Source: Antedon mediterranea | Taxonomy: Eukaryota > Echinodermata > Crinoidea > Comatulida > Antedonidae | Direction: 5' to 3' | NCBI RefSeq assembly: GCF_964355755.1 | Contig: NC_092670.1 | Location: forward strand, 7,527,001 to 7,591,000 | Length of the DNA: 64,000 nt | Shown here: positions 37,877-50,070 of the stretch, one piece after another | Layout: every line of letters begins with the position of its first letter | Position numbering within the stretch: position 1 is the stretch's first letter | Translations under genes and position numbers: made by a program | The notes under the pieces: generated by a model | Told to the model about the DNA's origin: nothing | What the model saw: the letters and a program-made list of their open reading frames with translations, nothing else | Database searches by the model: none

Positions 37877-40340
37877 TTCTAACTTTACTTGTTAATAGGG
37901 CTGTAAGTATATAATAGTAATGGTCACAGTTTGTAAATTAAGTCGTTTTATGGTTAAGTCTGGTGCTCAAGTTGTGTAGAGAGCAATCGGTCTGCTTTGT
38001 ACAAAATGAATGCTTGTCTCTCATCTGTAGTTGTTCGAAGACATATCAATTCATGCTATCTGAAATAGTCAACAAAAGTGTGACAGTATTTTAAATGTTA
38101 ACCTGATTAATTCCCACGGTAAAAATGACAGAAATTGCAATAAGTTCATTGAACTTTGAAAATGCTGAGGCATAAATACTGTAGTTCTACCAATGGGCTA
38201 TAATCACTATAATCCTGTATTCCTTTTCATGAATTCATTCACTGCAAATTGTAAACATGATTTATACACACATTCACATTTCCATCAACCAAACCAAAAT
38301 GTCTGCAAGAAATCCATATTTCTGCAACAAGTTTTTCACTTCAGTGAAACAAGTGGTTGTGATGAATTCATGATCACTCATGCAAATCATGACATGAATG
38401 AAAACAAAATTACAACTCTTCACTCTGAAGTAGTTGAAAATAATAAAAGCATGGCAAAAATTTCTTCTGCCAAAATGTTTGATTCACACAAAAATAAATG
38501 TGTGTAATGGAAACAGGCTTAAAGTTGAAATATTTAGTACTTAAAGAAACTATTTTATTTCATAATAAATTCAATAGATCATGTGAATAATAGTTGTAAA
38601 ACATACCGACCAACTCAGTTGATATCCTTGTGCTTTGTGGCACATTTGGGATTTTATTTCAATCTGGTAAGTTCTTTTTCCTTCCTTCTTCCTTAATACC
38701 ATGTAAGCAGAATCGGTGTTGGAAGGTCTAATAGAACTTTACATGTCACATACAATACAGGGTCATAACCTCCAGTAGCCTACTGTTGGCCAGGTTTTTG
38801 AAAGGACCACCTATTGATTAATTTATAGATCCTTTCATTTCCTATCTTAGAATATTATTAAATGTATTGAACGAATGGAATTTGTTAGATTCTAGGTGCC
38901 TGTGGACAACACGTCTTCAACCCCACCTTGATAGAACTCCTTGACCCCTCCTTTTCACTGTGTCTGCATTATCTTAAGTAAAAAAGTTTCAACACTCTCT
39001 GATGACAACATGACGAATGCTGAATTGCTTCTTAGCATCTGAGGAATAACTCTAACCAATTAGGCACCCCATTTGTTTGCTTGATGCCTCCGCTTTTGGT
39101 CTAAAAATTAAAAGAATAGGCCTACTTTACTTAACATGATTTGGAATGATATTCTGTTTAAGGTAACACGTTATTGTGTTTAATTTATTTATATACAAAA
39201 CAAATATTACAAAATTGTGAATGAAACAATTTGCTGTCATGATGATGTAAACACTAAATTAGTACTTACCTTTATATTCTTAAACTTTCCGAGTCATTGT
39301 TTCAGAAGGAATATATCACCTTGATTTTGTAGAATTTCAAAACAAGTTTCTATTTAATATTTATTTATCGTTATTTAAATCCACCTTGTTCGATGACAAA
39401 TTTTGGCAAATATTTATGGAACTTAATATTATGACCAAACTAAAAGAACTTAATTTTAGAATGTGTGTAAATGCATTGAAATACTTGTTTAAAACAAATG
39501 TGTGAATTTGAAATTAGTTATAATAAGCTAATATTTTTAGGTTGGACTTTCACAAACCAGAAATGCTTCATAGCTATTTTTAAATTGATAATTTATACAA
39601 AAAATCTATATTACAATTAATTTTTTTTTTTCAAAATGTTATGATGTAATACAGCATCAATCACATAATGTGATTCTTAACTATAAATTAAATAAATAAT
39701 AATAATAATAAACCAGAAAATTTAGATATTAACTTAAAAAGGTATATTTGGAGAAATACCTACAATTTTTTTACTGTGGCCAAATGGTTTTATATTTTTT
39801 AGGTAAGTGAGAATATGAGGAGGTATAATAGTATTTTGTACATACAACCTTGCTATTTTTAATTAAGAGAAAGTCGCTTTTAATGCAATTAGAATTCCCC
39901 TATATATCAAGATTTGTAAAATTTAAGATTTTTTGGATATCATAATGAAATTTAAACTAAAGAATTTGTACAATTGGATTTTAAAAAGACCGTTGAATAG
40001 AGATTAGTTTAGTCAAAACTCTCAAAGTTTAGCATGAATCTGTTCCTACTTTTATATTTTAACTACTAGATTTTAAAAGAGTAGATAGTTACCTTTGTAA
40101 ATAATTATAAATAAATAATTTGCAATTTTAATCAATGGCATTTTATCTGCCAAATCACAATTTATGTCCTGCATTTTAATCAAATTAATTTTATACCAAA
40201 TTTGTATGTAATTTCATTTTTTTTAAATCAGTATTCGTACAGCTTGTATTACAACTTCTTTGATAAGTTAAAAAAAATTGCAATTGAGTTGGTTTTTCAT
40301 AAAAATAAGCAATATACCTTATATTTTATTCAGTATTCAG
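37877..40340. other. POU6F 3' flank
   Basis: This is probably 3' UTR and intergenic DNA. Around 38240-38515 an imperfect fold-back is seen: acacacattcacatttcc... faces the reverse complement of ...aatgtgtgtaatggaaacaggc, followed by TTAA. It is likely a MITE. The frame at 38193-38507 falls within it and is not a gene. No polyadenylation site can be singled out. Confidence 0.4.
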
Positions 40341-40745
40341 ATGTTACATGTACACGAGACATAATACATGTACACGAGACATGTTACATGTACACGAGAC
40401 ATGTTACATGTACACGAGACATGTTACATGTACACGAGACATGTTACATGTACACCAGACATGTTACATGTGTATGAGACATGTTACATGTACATGAGTC
40501 ATGTTACATGTATATGAGACATGTTACATGTACACGAGACATGTTACATGTACACCAGACATGTTACATGAGACATGTTATATGTATATGAGATTTGTTT
40601 ATTTAATGAGACATGTACATGAGGCATGTTACATGTATATGAGACATGTATCTGAGACATGTCACATGTACAATGAGACATCATATCATCATATGAGACA
40701 GGTTTATCAAACACATGTTACCTGTATTATGAGACATGTACAAGA
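40341..40745. repeat. 20-bp minisatellite (ATGTTACATGTACACGAGAC)
   Basis: About thirteen head-to-tail 20-bp units lie between 40341 and 40600, many identical. They become irregular to about 40745. Each unit holds the palindrome ACATGT twice. Open frames across it are repeat artefacts. Units are contiguous without unique spacers, so this is not a CRISPR-like array. Confidence 0.95.
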
Positions 40746-43700
40746 CACCGATATGCTTAACCATATAAAAGTATTTTAATCATTGTATAATGTTATAAAA
40801 GTGTTGTGGTAACAACCGCTATAACACATTTGTAAATTGTAAAATACAGTCATTTATAATCAATCAAGACAATTAGATTGTATTCGAAAAAATTGTTCAA
40901 AATACATTTTTTGAAACAAATATTTGTCTTTATTCCAAATGAGGAATTACTTAGTGATTATAAAGCAAATAGTTTTCAAAACAATTTATTCATTAATTTA
41001 TTATTTATTGTAATATAACACTTTCTTTAGTGTAAATTATGTAATTAACTTTTTCAATGTGTTTTTTTTTTGTGTGTGTGTTTGTGATTTTTTAATGTTT
41101 CATTATGTACAAAGCTTCTTCTATCCTCAACATTTTTAATGTGTGCTATTTTGCAATTTATATTTATTTTATTTATACCAATTTAGATTAAATTATGCTT
41201 AGATATTTATGTTTACTTAATTTTTAGAATGGTGCAGCTCCAAGATACTCATTTGTAGCTCTATAAGTAGAAAGTCTATATGAACGAATGATTTGTTTAA
41301 TGTACTAAGCTGACTTGCTGTATAACCATCACATTCTGGGGTATAGCCTACTATATACAATACAGTTAAGGGCATCAAACGCCTTAACTCCTTGCTAATA
41401 CTACTGTAATAATGTTGATATTAGCACAAACTCTAAATACTGTAAGTTTTCATGAATAGTTTCCAAGCAAAATGTAACGATGAATGATAAACACAAATCA
41501 ATGAGAGAATGGTGCTTGTATTAATATTTAGAAACAAATAAAACATGATTTAGACTGAGAGCCCTGCAGCATTTGTGATCCCACCTTCCCCCCCCCCCCA
41601 ACCTTTATTTCAAAATCCTGGATCTGCCATTGTGTATAGTACAGTAAATAGAGTTATCGTATCTAAGATGATAGGTTGTACAATTATTAGATTTATGCTA
41701 ATTCCCACCACCTTCCTCTTTTTGTAGGTAAGATTTCACCAATGCTATGCATAGTTTGTTGTACAGGTATTTTGATATTATTTTCAGAATGGACCAAAAT
41801 TGTGTAAAAGATGGACCATTTTAAACAACTTTAAAAGAATAATAAGAATAAGCCATATTTATTAATTTTCTGTTACTATGTTACAGTATTTTACCATAAC
41901 ATTACATGTAAGAAAATGTTTTAATTATTTTTCTCCTATCTAGTTAAGGCAGAAATTTATTTAGCCGATTACTACGTTTGGTCTAGTGGTATAACTGGAA
42001 CGAGATCCACTGGAACTAGAGCCCTGGTTCCGATGCTTTAGATGCTTACAGTCCACAATTATTTTGATTTAATTCCAAGGTATAATGAACATTTGTTTTA
42101 AATGCTTAATCACATGTTTGCACATAGGATTATAATAAACAATTCGTTGTTTATAGAAGGTGGATACATTATTATAGACATGGCAGGTGGGATAATCACA
42201 GACAAAAATCTCTTATAAATAAAATATATGTGTAGAAAACACATACTACACACATGTACAGTTGCAGCTAAAATATGGTAGCATTTATTATATATTGGTA
42301 TGTGTACACAGAAGGAATACAAAAGTGCTAAAAACTCTATACATATGTATATTGCAGCTAAAAAAATGGTAGCATTTGTATTATATAATGGTATGTGTGC
42401 ACAAAAGGAATACAAACGTGTGCTAAAAACTGTATGTGCTATTTTTGCAAGAAACACATATGTTGCAGCTTTAGATTAAACATCTCACAATTAAGTGCAA
42501 AGATCAATGTTTATTATTAGTTCATTTAAGTTTTAGTATTTTGCAATTATTTTTTTTATCAAATTTACTAATTTATATTATAATCTTTTTCAGTTTTACA
42601 TATGAATCAATATTATATATTTATCTGATGTGTTTTTATCATTTTGTTTTATTTAGTTTAACATTATTATTTTTAAATGGTGCTGTCATGATAAGTGTAA
42701 ACTGTGTGTGCTTACATTTATGCTCATTTTGTACTTCGTGTGTATTTAGTTTTAAGTTTGAACATAATGTGGACATTGATCTCAATTTGCTACAATATAT
42801 TATCCCCCACCACACAATTAATAGAAAACTCTAGGTGCTCTAAATCAGGACCATCATCAATATGTGTATTATGCTATATCATTTTGAATCTGTTTGAATT
42901 CTATTCTTATTTGTTTTTTTATCCAAACATTGTACGTATAAACCCACCTTATAGTGGAACTCCTACCCAATCTATCTCCAATTTTGGAATAAATATTATC
43001 GCCTTCACAGAGATGATTTCTCTCCTTGGTAGGGAAGCCAAATGTACACCAGTACAATACTACCATACATTAATAGTCAGGGATAAGCCCATCCCTACTT
43101 TACAATTTAATAATCAATGTTGGGTTTATACTTAAGTTTGTTTAATTCATAAGTTTACTTGTTCAACTCGATCGCTTTTAGTATTAAGTTAATTTTATAG
43201 TTTTTATTTTGCATCCCGCATTTTTTTGTTTACTTTCATAGCATGTGTAATTTAGTGAGGTGCATGGCGTGGCCTCAGCTCATCATTAGTGCAATCTTCA
43301 AAGAGTGTCTGTGTTTTTAAGTCTAATCTCATTGTAAATATAAAAAGGACAAATTGAAACCGTGAAATTAATATAAGTCTAAATTCATGATTGAAGAACT
43401 ATAATATGTTTACAGTAAAAGTTGGTGTAACTTTGAAAATTGGACATCAGAAGAATCATACAATTTACAAAGTTCTTCATTTTCTGTAAAAATCAGAAAT
43501 AATGTATTCACTGTGCTTTACCCTCCGATAATGAGTAGTAACTAAATTGGTCTTTCATTTCAATATTACTATGGGATTAGTTACATTATCTGGATATCCA
43601 TTAGAAGATCAGCTTATGTTGTCTGGATATTGTGATTTAGTTAAATTTCTTGAATCTCTTTGATAAGCTTAGTTAATTTAACAAAATATTGGGATCATAC

Positions 43701-44400
43701 TGGCAATAGGGCATCATCGCATGTTGTGGTAACAGAACCGCTCTATAATGGTTATTGGATAAACTTGAATTAGTATACTTGTTTTATGAAATGTAAACAT
43801 TCTATTTTAAAATTGGTTTTGCCACAACATGCCTTATTTGACAATTCCCATGTACAATATACATCTTCAAATGTTATCAAATCTGTCCTATTACAGAGCA
43901 TCATTATTATTTACGTGACCCATAGGTCAGTCTGTAGGGTTTGCTACTTAACTCTAAGCCGTAGTAAACATTGAAAGAATTAAACATGTATATATCTATT
44001 GTTAACTATCTATTTGAATGTAATACGTATCTCTTGGATGTAGCATAGAGCTGTATGCTTGTATAATCTACTGTAATGTAGAGTGTTTGTCTCCAATATT
44101 TAAACATTGTGTGAATGATTAAAGTAATGTTGTGTGGAAAGTTCTGTGTTTTGAATACATATTAGGTGACATCACCTTAAAAGAAGTATTGTAGTTTTGA
44201 GTCTCATTCTTTGTGATTGTGCTGTGATTAACAATACCTAACAACATGCCATTCTATTTTATTATGGAGAAATAGACACGGTACAATTTCCCTATACTAT
44301 TTGCGTTATGCCGTGCTGATCTATTTAAGAATGATACGGTACGTCATATGGTATCGATAAACGCTAAATATCAAGGTACTATAAAAAGCGGACCATTTAA
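40746..44400. other. Intergenic DNA
   Basis: This AT-rich stretch contains a poly(C) run at 41590-41600 and a tRNA-like fragment at 41970-42040. At 42240-42430 a local duplication is visible (gcagctaaaa.atggtagcattt twice, about 90 bp apart). Paired frames at 42541-43135 carry no recognised domain. No gene could be supported. Confidence 0.45.
41970..42040 (+). repeat. tRNA-like fragment (SINE head or tRNA pseudogene)
   Basis: A perfect box A (TGGTCTAGTGG, 41979-41989) is followed after about 37 bp by ggttccgatgc (42026-42036), a box B with an insertion/substitution. The arms between do not fold as an intact tRNA, so I call it a degraded tRNA-derived fragment. Confidence 0.35.
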
Positions 44401-45194
44401 ATAATATATAAATAAACAATTTTATTTTACAATACTTTATTTAGCTATTAGGCCTATAGTGTTAGTTTCCATGTTTAACAATACATCCTGCACACAAAAC
44501 GTATCAAATAGAAATTCAGCAAAAGACTATACTACTACCTCGCCTGATGTAATGGCACTGTTTAAGATGACAAGGTGTGCCAAAACAGGTGACCTGACTT
44601 CTATCTCCAATATGAAATGGTTTATTGCGTCACAAACAACCCATTCATACACATATTCAGTTATTTGACAAGAATAACTGGGGCCCGCACTAGAAGCAAG
44701 CCTGTCTTGCTTAATACTTTCAGAATCGACGACGAAGAGCCATTTTAATATTTTAAATTTTCCAATTCAGTTGTAGAAACGTCTGAAAAATACACATAAT
44801 GGTGGGGATATCGTTGACCAAACTGCTGTGTATATAGGAATAGAGAAGGAATATGTTGTACGCTGGATTAAAACTTGAATAGAAATTACCAGAGGTGAAC
44901 ATATATTGGCATTAGACGATAAAACATAGCGTTAGTGAAGATCGTTTATTTATTCGTGAAATAAAAAAAGCACAGAAAAGTGACGAAAGAACGTTATTCT
45001 CTCTTAGAGTTCACGAATAACATCTCCGATATTAATGTTTTCTTAGCTATGATAAAACGCTGCTGCACCAAATTCACCGGGACAAAATTACATACAAAGA
45101 TACTATGTTTTGTTATTGATTGATTGATTATGAAAATGAATACATACTGATGCAAAGTTTATGTTTGAGTTCGATTATAAAACAAGTTTAGTGT

Positions 45195-45345
45195 TTCTTG
45201 AGGGGCTTAATCGTTGGCTTTGCAACAAACTGGGATAACAAAAGAGACAACGATACTGTAATCATTGTAGTAAATAATAAATGCAAATATAACAAAAATA
45301 ATGTTTTGATAACCTCATTGTTTACCTACGATTAAATTATTCCGT
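45195..45345 (+). repeat. Diverged repeat pair, copy 1
   Basis: The phrases ctttgcaacaaactgg, aacaaaagaraga, atcattgtagtaa.taataaatg and caaaaataatgttttgat recur in order at 51340-51470. Two copies flank the AAA_28 gene in the same orientation, about 6 kb apart. Confidence 0.65.
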
Positions 45346-45427
45346 ACATACAACCATTTGGGTGTAGGCCTATTTTAAATAATAGTTTATGAACCGTAGC
45401 CTACTGGAGGTGTTGTTTCAGGTATAA

Positions 45428-45649
45428 TTTGGAACAATTCATCAATTGGTTTATTATTAATGTAGATAATATATATCATTAAAACACTGGTGGTAATTGA
45501 ATACAATTCATCAATTGGTTGATGATTAATGTAGATACATATTATATCAATAAAACACTGGTGGTAATTGAATACAATTCATCAATTTGGTTGATGATTA
45601 ATGTACTGTAGATACATAATATATCACTAAAACACTGGTGGTAATTGTA
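45428..45649. repeat. ~80-bp tandem repeat, three copies
   Basis: Three consecutive units share acaattcatcaattggtt, gattaatgtagata and aaaacactggtggtaattg. Small indels (for example tactg inserted in unit 3) vary the unit length between about 75 and 82 bp. Confidence 0.9.
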
Positions 45650-46694
45650 TAGTGGTCAGATATTCTTTTGAATCTTATACTTCTAATTTCTTATTTATTT
45701 TGTTGGCATACTTTTGCTTTGTTTTTATTTATTATACTGTATATACTTTTTGAATTATTTTTTTCTGGTGGAACTAACCTTAAAGCCATTTGGGCTTATA
45801 TGTTTCTCCAGCATAATTGAAGTGCATTCTACTTTTTAAAAAACTGTCATGTTATTTCACAATGATGTATCTTATGAAAATAAAATTGAATTTACATGAT
45901 TCATTTATTTTTGTTTACAGTTTATTTGATTTGTTTTTTCTACCATGGGTTTAGTTCTACGCTCATCATTTATTATCTGTGTTTTGTTATGTTTTGCTTT
46001 CATTATTTTCCTCATTTGTTTAATTTCGGTACCATCACAGACGAGAGTTTGGCCCACTACAAAATAAACATCCCATATTATAATAGGATTCGCTCATAGG
46101 CATACATTATTTTAATCATTTCTTTCTTTCTGTTAAACATTTTTTTTATCTAATTTAGGAATTTCTAAACAGCATATATGATGTTGGAAATAGTTTCAGA
46201 GTTTGGACCACATTGTACTTTTTCTGGATCATACGTTCTTTTAACGTGTCATGTTAAAGGAATAGAGAAGTAGTCGGCTGGATTAAAGGTGGAACAACCG
46301 AGATTACCAGGTGAAGAGATGTTGACATCAGACGTACCGGTACATTAATAAACGTTTACTACCTGAAGTTGGTAAAGATTGCCAGTGCTTTATTCTTGTG
46401 ATTAAAGAACCAAATCAAGTTGATGGAATGTATTATAGAGTTTACAAAAAAGACTGTGATGAAACTGTAGGCATACATCAAATTACATAATCTATGTGCA
46501 CTACTAGATTACAATCTGATAATGGATTACACCTAATGACGAAGCAAACCGTGCTTATCTGTCTCGCTATAGTAAAATGTACATGGACACCCAATTGTTT
46601 TTGCATTGAAACAGCATGTTTACTTTAATTATATAAAACAAAATTAGACTATTTAGTTTCCTCAATATTTTGAAATGATATGTGATTTGAAATA

Positions 46695-46830
46695 TATATT
46701 TAGAAATGATATAAATCAAAGAGCTGCATAGACAGGGCACAGAAAACAATTAAGATACAAATAAGTTAAAACTGCCTGAGCAACATCATTACGACATGTT
46801 TCGGGCATAGCCCATTATCAGGTGATTATA
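46695..46830 (-). repeat. Hammerhead-bearing repeat, degenerate copy
   Basis: The phrase order ataaatcaaagagctgcata.., aataagttaaaactgcct.., cgacatgtttcgggcatagc matches the copy starting at 48236. This defines a repeat family with a hammerhead-like 5' end on the minus strand. It is probably the terminal region of a Penelope-like element; no RT or GIY-YIG coding is present. Confidence 0.75.
46791..46823 (-). ncRNA. Hammerhead-like motif with broken core
   Basis: Same fold as 48320-48352, but the core reads CUGAUAA instead of CUGAUGA: the invariant G8 is changed to A. Stem II GGGC(UAU)GCCC, GAA and ACAUGU-C are intact. Loss of G8, a catalytic residue, should abolish cleavage, so I read this as a dead copy. 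Confidence 0.65.
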
Positions 46831-47660
46831 TTAGATGTGATATAAAGTTGTATCGCCAATCTGCAATCTGGTTGACCTTCAAGTCGCTCGACGGACACGC
46901 AATATAATTTTCCTATCCTTTTTATAGGCTTCTAAAATCCATTAAATCATACAAAAAAAAGTTTCTGACGTCATTTCTCAATCAATAATTGTGAAATTTT
47001 GTAATTGTATATTCCGAATTTATTATTGTAGTTTTTATAGATTTCATTTTAATATTTTTTATTGTAATACAAACATTATTAGCTATGTGCTATTGTTTTT
47101 GTAATTTTATATATACCGTAATAAATAAAATAAAATAAATAAAATAAAATAGAAATAAGTTTTATATCATTTTCATGAATATTCATTTATAAATCTAAAT
47201 CTATTTCAACTTATGAAATCACATTGGCAGTTTTTAATCTATATGTTGGCACACCATGAGTCGCACTGTAAAACAAAAATTAAAAACTTGATTTCCAACG
47301 AGATAACACACATTTATGTGATGTGATTTATGAAATAATATGAAGCTTCCATTTCTACACATTTTACTGTTTCAAGCAGGTAAATCCGACGATTATTAGC
47401 GGAAAAACTTTAAAAAACCTGCTAAAAATCGTGATTTCTGCACAATTTAACCTCGTTTCAAGATGTATAAATAAATAAATTTAATATGCGTCATCGCCAC
47501 AAATGTAAACATTTATTTCTATCAGATGACCATTTGATCCCTGCATTATATAACTCTGTATCGAACCTGTAATCTGTCCAGTCATTATTAGAACTCACTT
47601 GGCTCTGTGCTCTGCTCTGCATATAACCATAAAGATTCGTAGAGACAAGTGACGATCCAA

Positions 47661-49486
47661 ATGGAAAGAAGACTAGTGCGTGTGTATTTGTGTGGAGCGC
47701 ACAGTACCGGGAAAACAACGCTTCTTGGTGACGTTTGCAAAGAATTACCGGAGATCAAAAAGGAAGCCGAAATTGCAAGACAGGTACTGGAGGGGATGAG
47801 TCTAGAGGATAGACGCACCGCTATTGACTTCCGCAACCAACCCGAAAAGTGTGAAAAATTCCTGGTAAAAATATACAATATTTTATTTAAATACAGCGTG
47901 TATTATTCATTGTAATCCTCCTGTCATTTATGTTATTAAACGTATATTAAACGTAATATCCGATCATAAAGCTATTTGAAAAAATTCACAAAACAGTGGG
48001 TGGGGCAGTGTGATTGTATTAAACAGGGCCTAAATCATATCATTAAGTATAAGATATATATATATATACGTCCCTGAGCCTAACGTTTTATATTTCCTTT
48101 TTAGAAACATATAGGCCTACACTGAGAGTGTACCGCAACTAATTTGTAGTGTAGTATCCCCGGTAGTATCAGTAAGATTTACATAGCAGCTTATTTCATA
48201 ACTGCAAACATTATTTCCTATATATATATATATATATAAATCAAAGAGCTGCATAGGCAGGATATAGAAAAAAATCAAGATCAAATAAGTTAAAACTGCC
48301 TCAATATAGATTTATTTTAACGACATGTTTCGGGCATAGCCCATCATCAGGTGAAAAGAATTGTAACAAAGGATAACATATGACTTATATATGTTATCCT
48401 TTGTTACAATTCTTTTCACCTGATGATGGGCTATGCCCGAAACATGTCGTTAAAATAAATCTATATATATATATATATATATATATTTAAATCGTTCATT
48501 GTAAAACGAGTAGAACTGAAATTGGGACTATTAAGTGGAAATTCTATGGTACGGTCTCCTTAAGTTTCGACACTGCACAATTTCAATTCGCCCTCCCTCC
48601 AACCCTAAAACTTATACTCGACATTCCCCAATTCTGAATGGGTCGTTTATAACCGTATAGGGTCATAATTTTGTTTGTATCCATTATTATTCATAATAGT
48701 GACTTATTTTTTTGTAGCGATTGGTATTGGAATCTCAATGCGAGGTCGACCGTAAAAACGCATTGAATGAAGATTTAATAGAGGGATATATCGCAGACAG
48801 AGCTGGAATTGATCCTTTAGTGTACGCTGCATCATACCTTGGTGACAAGGTGAAAGACTCCCTGCTGTCACTACCAGTTACTCAAGAATGTATCAAAAGG
48901 TACGTGTGAACGCAAATGATTACATTCAACAACCGCGTAGATATCTATGTGATCGTGTGAACGTGCATCAATCGACTTAAAACCTGGTTTCCACTAGAAC
49001 GCAAATAAGCGCAACGCAAGTGAGTTGACCAATCACAAGCGACACGTTCAGAATGATGATCCATCAACTTGTGATTTGATCAACTCATGACTTACGTTGC
49101 ATTTACGTTATTTTAGTGGGAACCAAACCTAAGGGCGTAGGCTTACTGATGCCTCCATGAGGCAAATAAGAGAGGACCATTGGCGACTTACTCGAAATAT
49201 ACCTAATAACGTTTTTAATTGTTCTCTCTTTAAATGGTTTGTTTTCCTCTTTTTTAGGTATAAAAATGATAAAAACGCCTTAATATTTGTCGTGCATCCT
49301 CATAAAGAATGTATGAAGGAAGACGGTATCAGACCTACACCTGTATGGAACGAACTAACGCGATATACAGAAATATTAACTCAGCTTCTCGACCATCTAC
49401 AAATTAATTACATCCCAATAACCGTCCTGGACCGCACTGAACGATGTCAAATTGTTGTGAACCAAATACAAGAGAAACTGTCTTAA
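47661..49486 (+). CDS. P-loop NTPase, AAA_28 (NadR/Ttd14-like) family, 204 aa
   Basis: This is a complete three-exon gene: 47661-47864, 48718-48899 and 49258-49486 (stop 49484-49486). All introns are GT/AG and the phases fit (0, then 2). The protein starts MERRLVRVYLCGAHSTGKTT; the Walker A motif GAHSTGKT is at residues 12-19 in an N-terminal beta-strand/P-loop. Residues 75-105 carry QCEVDRKNAL and an IADRAGIDPLVYAASY segment, the conserved DR..(I)D..VYA region of AAA_28/NadR-type kinases, where the Asp/Arg sit at the nucleotide/substrate pocket. A HPHKE segment follows and the end is QIQEKLS. About 200 residues is normal for the small single-domain members. Substrate is unknown; relatives are nucleotide-binding or nicotinamide-riboside-kinase-like. 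A leftward extension to a non-ATG start is unnecessary. Intron 1 carries the hammerhead palindrome and intron 2 a hairpin MITE. Confidence 0.78.
48320..48352 (-). ncRNA. Hammerhead-ribozyme-like motif, minus-strand copy
   Basis: The minus strand reads AC - CUGAUGA - U - GGGC(UAU)GCCC - GAA - ACAUGU - C - GU. All core residues are present. Stem III is the loopless self-complementary ACAUGU, as in small dimerising hammerheads of Penelope-like elements. Stem I begins with two pairs and extends past one U-C mismatch by four A-U pairs. Confidence 0.78.
48418..48450 (+). ncRNA. Hammerhead-ribozyme-like motif, plus-strand copy
   Basis: Exact mirror of 48320-48352 on the other arm of the palindrome, with the same intact core. 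It is on the sense strand of the AAA_28 gene intron, so it would be present in that pre-mRNA. There it could instead base-pair with the opposite arm in a 78-bp hairpin and be silenced. Confidence 0.78.
48981..49129. mobile_element. 149-bp hairpin MITE in AAA_28 intron 2
   Basis: The left end aacctggtttccactagaac pairs with the reverse complement of the right end, ggtttggttcccactaaaat. TAA lies directly outside both ends (48978-48980, 49130-49132), consistent with a 3-bp (or TTAA-derived) duplication. Inner phrases caatcacaag and cttgtgatt also pair. A related core (ggtttccagtagaaaacg ... agtgggaacc) is nested at about 49900-49980. Confidence 0.75.
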
Positions 49487-49746
49487 GAAGATTATTAAAA
49501 CCATAATAATATATTTCAATTACATATTCAATACAAAATATTATATTTTTAAACAAAAATTATATGAATTAAGCTTTTACACGCAAGGTTGAGTCAAGAG
49601 TTAGGCATTATTTTTAAATTAATAATAATCAATTAAGCAATTATTATTAGCTAGAATATGAACGTATACGGGTAGCTTTTTACGCAAGGTAATGGGCCAA
49701 AATGTACAAATAATTATAATAAATTATTATATTTTAATTATAACTA

Positions 49747-50070
49747 GAGTAGAACCCCTTAGACTGGTACACACACTCATTCGAGACACCCATTAAATTA
49801 AGGGGACACTCAGTGACTTGAACAAAGCCCAATACTGTATACTGTATATTAACATAAAGGGAACAAGGAGGCTTTCGCGATGGTGTCCCCCTTTAAGCGT
49901 GGTTTCCAGTAGAAAACGCAAATGCAGCGACGTATTATGGGCGCAAAGTACTGTATTGCATAATCACAAGTGGGAACCGACGACGCAACAGTATACCGTA
50001 CCGTACTGTATTAACATAAATTAAGGGAACATGGAGGCTTTAGCGATGGTGTTCCTTTAGGGCTTCTCTG
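49747..50070. mobile_element. Tc1/mariner-like MITE with nested hairpin MITE
   Basis: The left end gagtagaaccccttagactg and the reverse complement of the right end cagagaagccctaaagga are diverged inverted repeats flanked by TA (49745-49746, 50071-50072). Internal phrases gggaacaaggaggctttcgcgatggtg and gggaacatggaggctttagcgatggtg are direct copies either side of an 85-bp insert (about 49900-49985). That insert has ggtttcc...gggaacc ends and resembles the MITE at 48981. Confidence 0.65.

Larger units (their letters stand above)
44401..47660. other. Intergenic DNA 5' of the AAA_28 gene
   Basis: This stretch holds an 80-bp tandem repeat (45428-45649), one copy of a diverged repeat pair (45195-45345) and a hammerhead-bearing repeat (46695-46830). 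A phrase pair (aggaatagagaag..., ggattaaa...) occurs at 44835-44875 and 46257-46288, suggesting an old duplication. The frame at 44459-44668 is unrecognised. Promoter elements for the downstream gene are not apparent. Confidence 0.4.
48236..48466. mobile_element. Hammerhead-bearing retroelement remnant with giant palindrome
   Basis: 48236-48360 is a copy of the family seen at 46695-46830. It runs into a perfect palindrome: arms 48304-48381 and 48389-48466, each 78 bp, with no mismatch seen, and loop gacttat. (TA)n tracts border both sides (about 48217-48235 and 48463-48486). It lies in intron 1 of the AAA_28 gene. Inverted dimer insertion or template switching during retrotransposition would explain it. 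Confidence 0.85.

Noticed and set aside
40202-40779. Two open frames of repeated Cys-Tyr-Met-Thr-Arg-His residues, and a CRISPR-like look
   Set aside because: They translate the 20-bp minisatellite. Units are contiguous with no unique spacers, so there is no CRISPR array and no gene.
42541-43135. Two overlapping frames of 97 and 143 codons
   Set aside because: AT-rich and hydrophobic at the start, with no recognised domain and no splice sites that would extend them; composition alone explains them.
44459-44668. 69-codon frame 5' of the AAA_28 gene
   Set aside because: No family resemblance and no link in phase to the downstream gene, which has its own good ATG.
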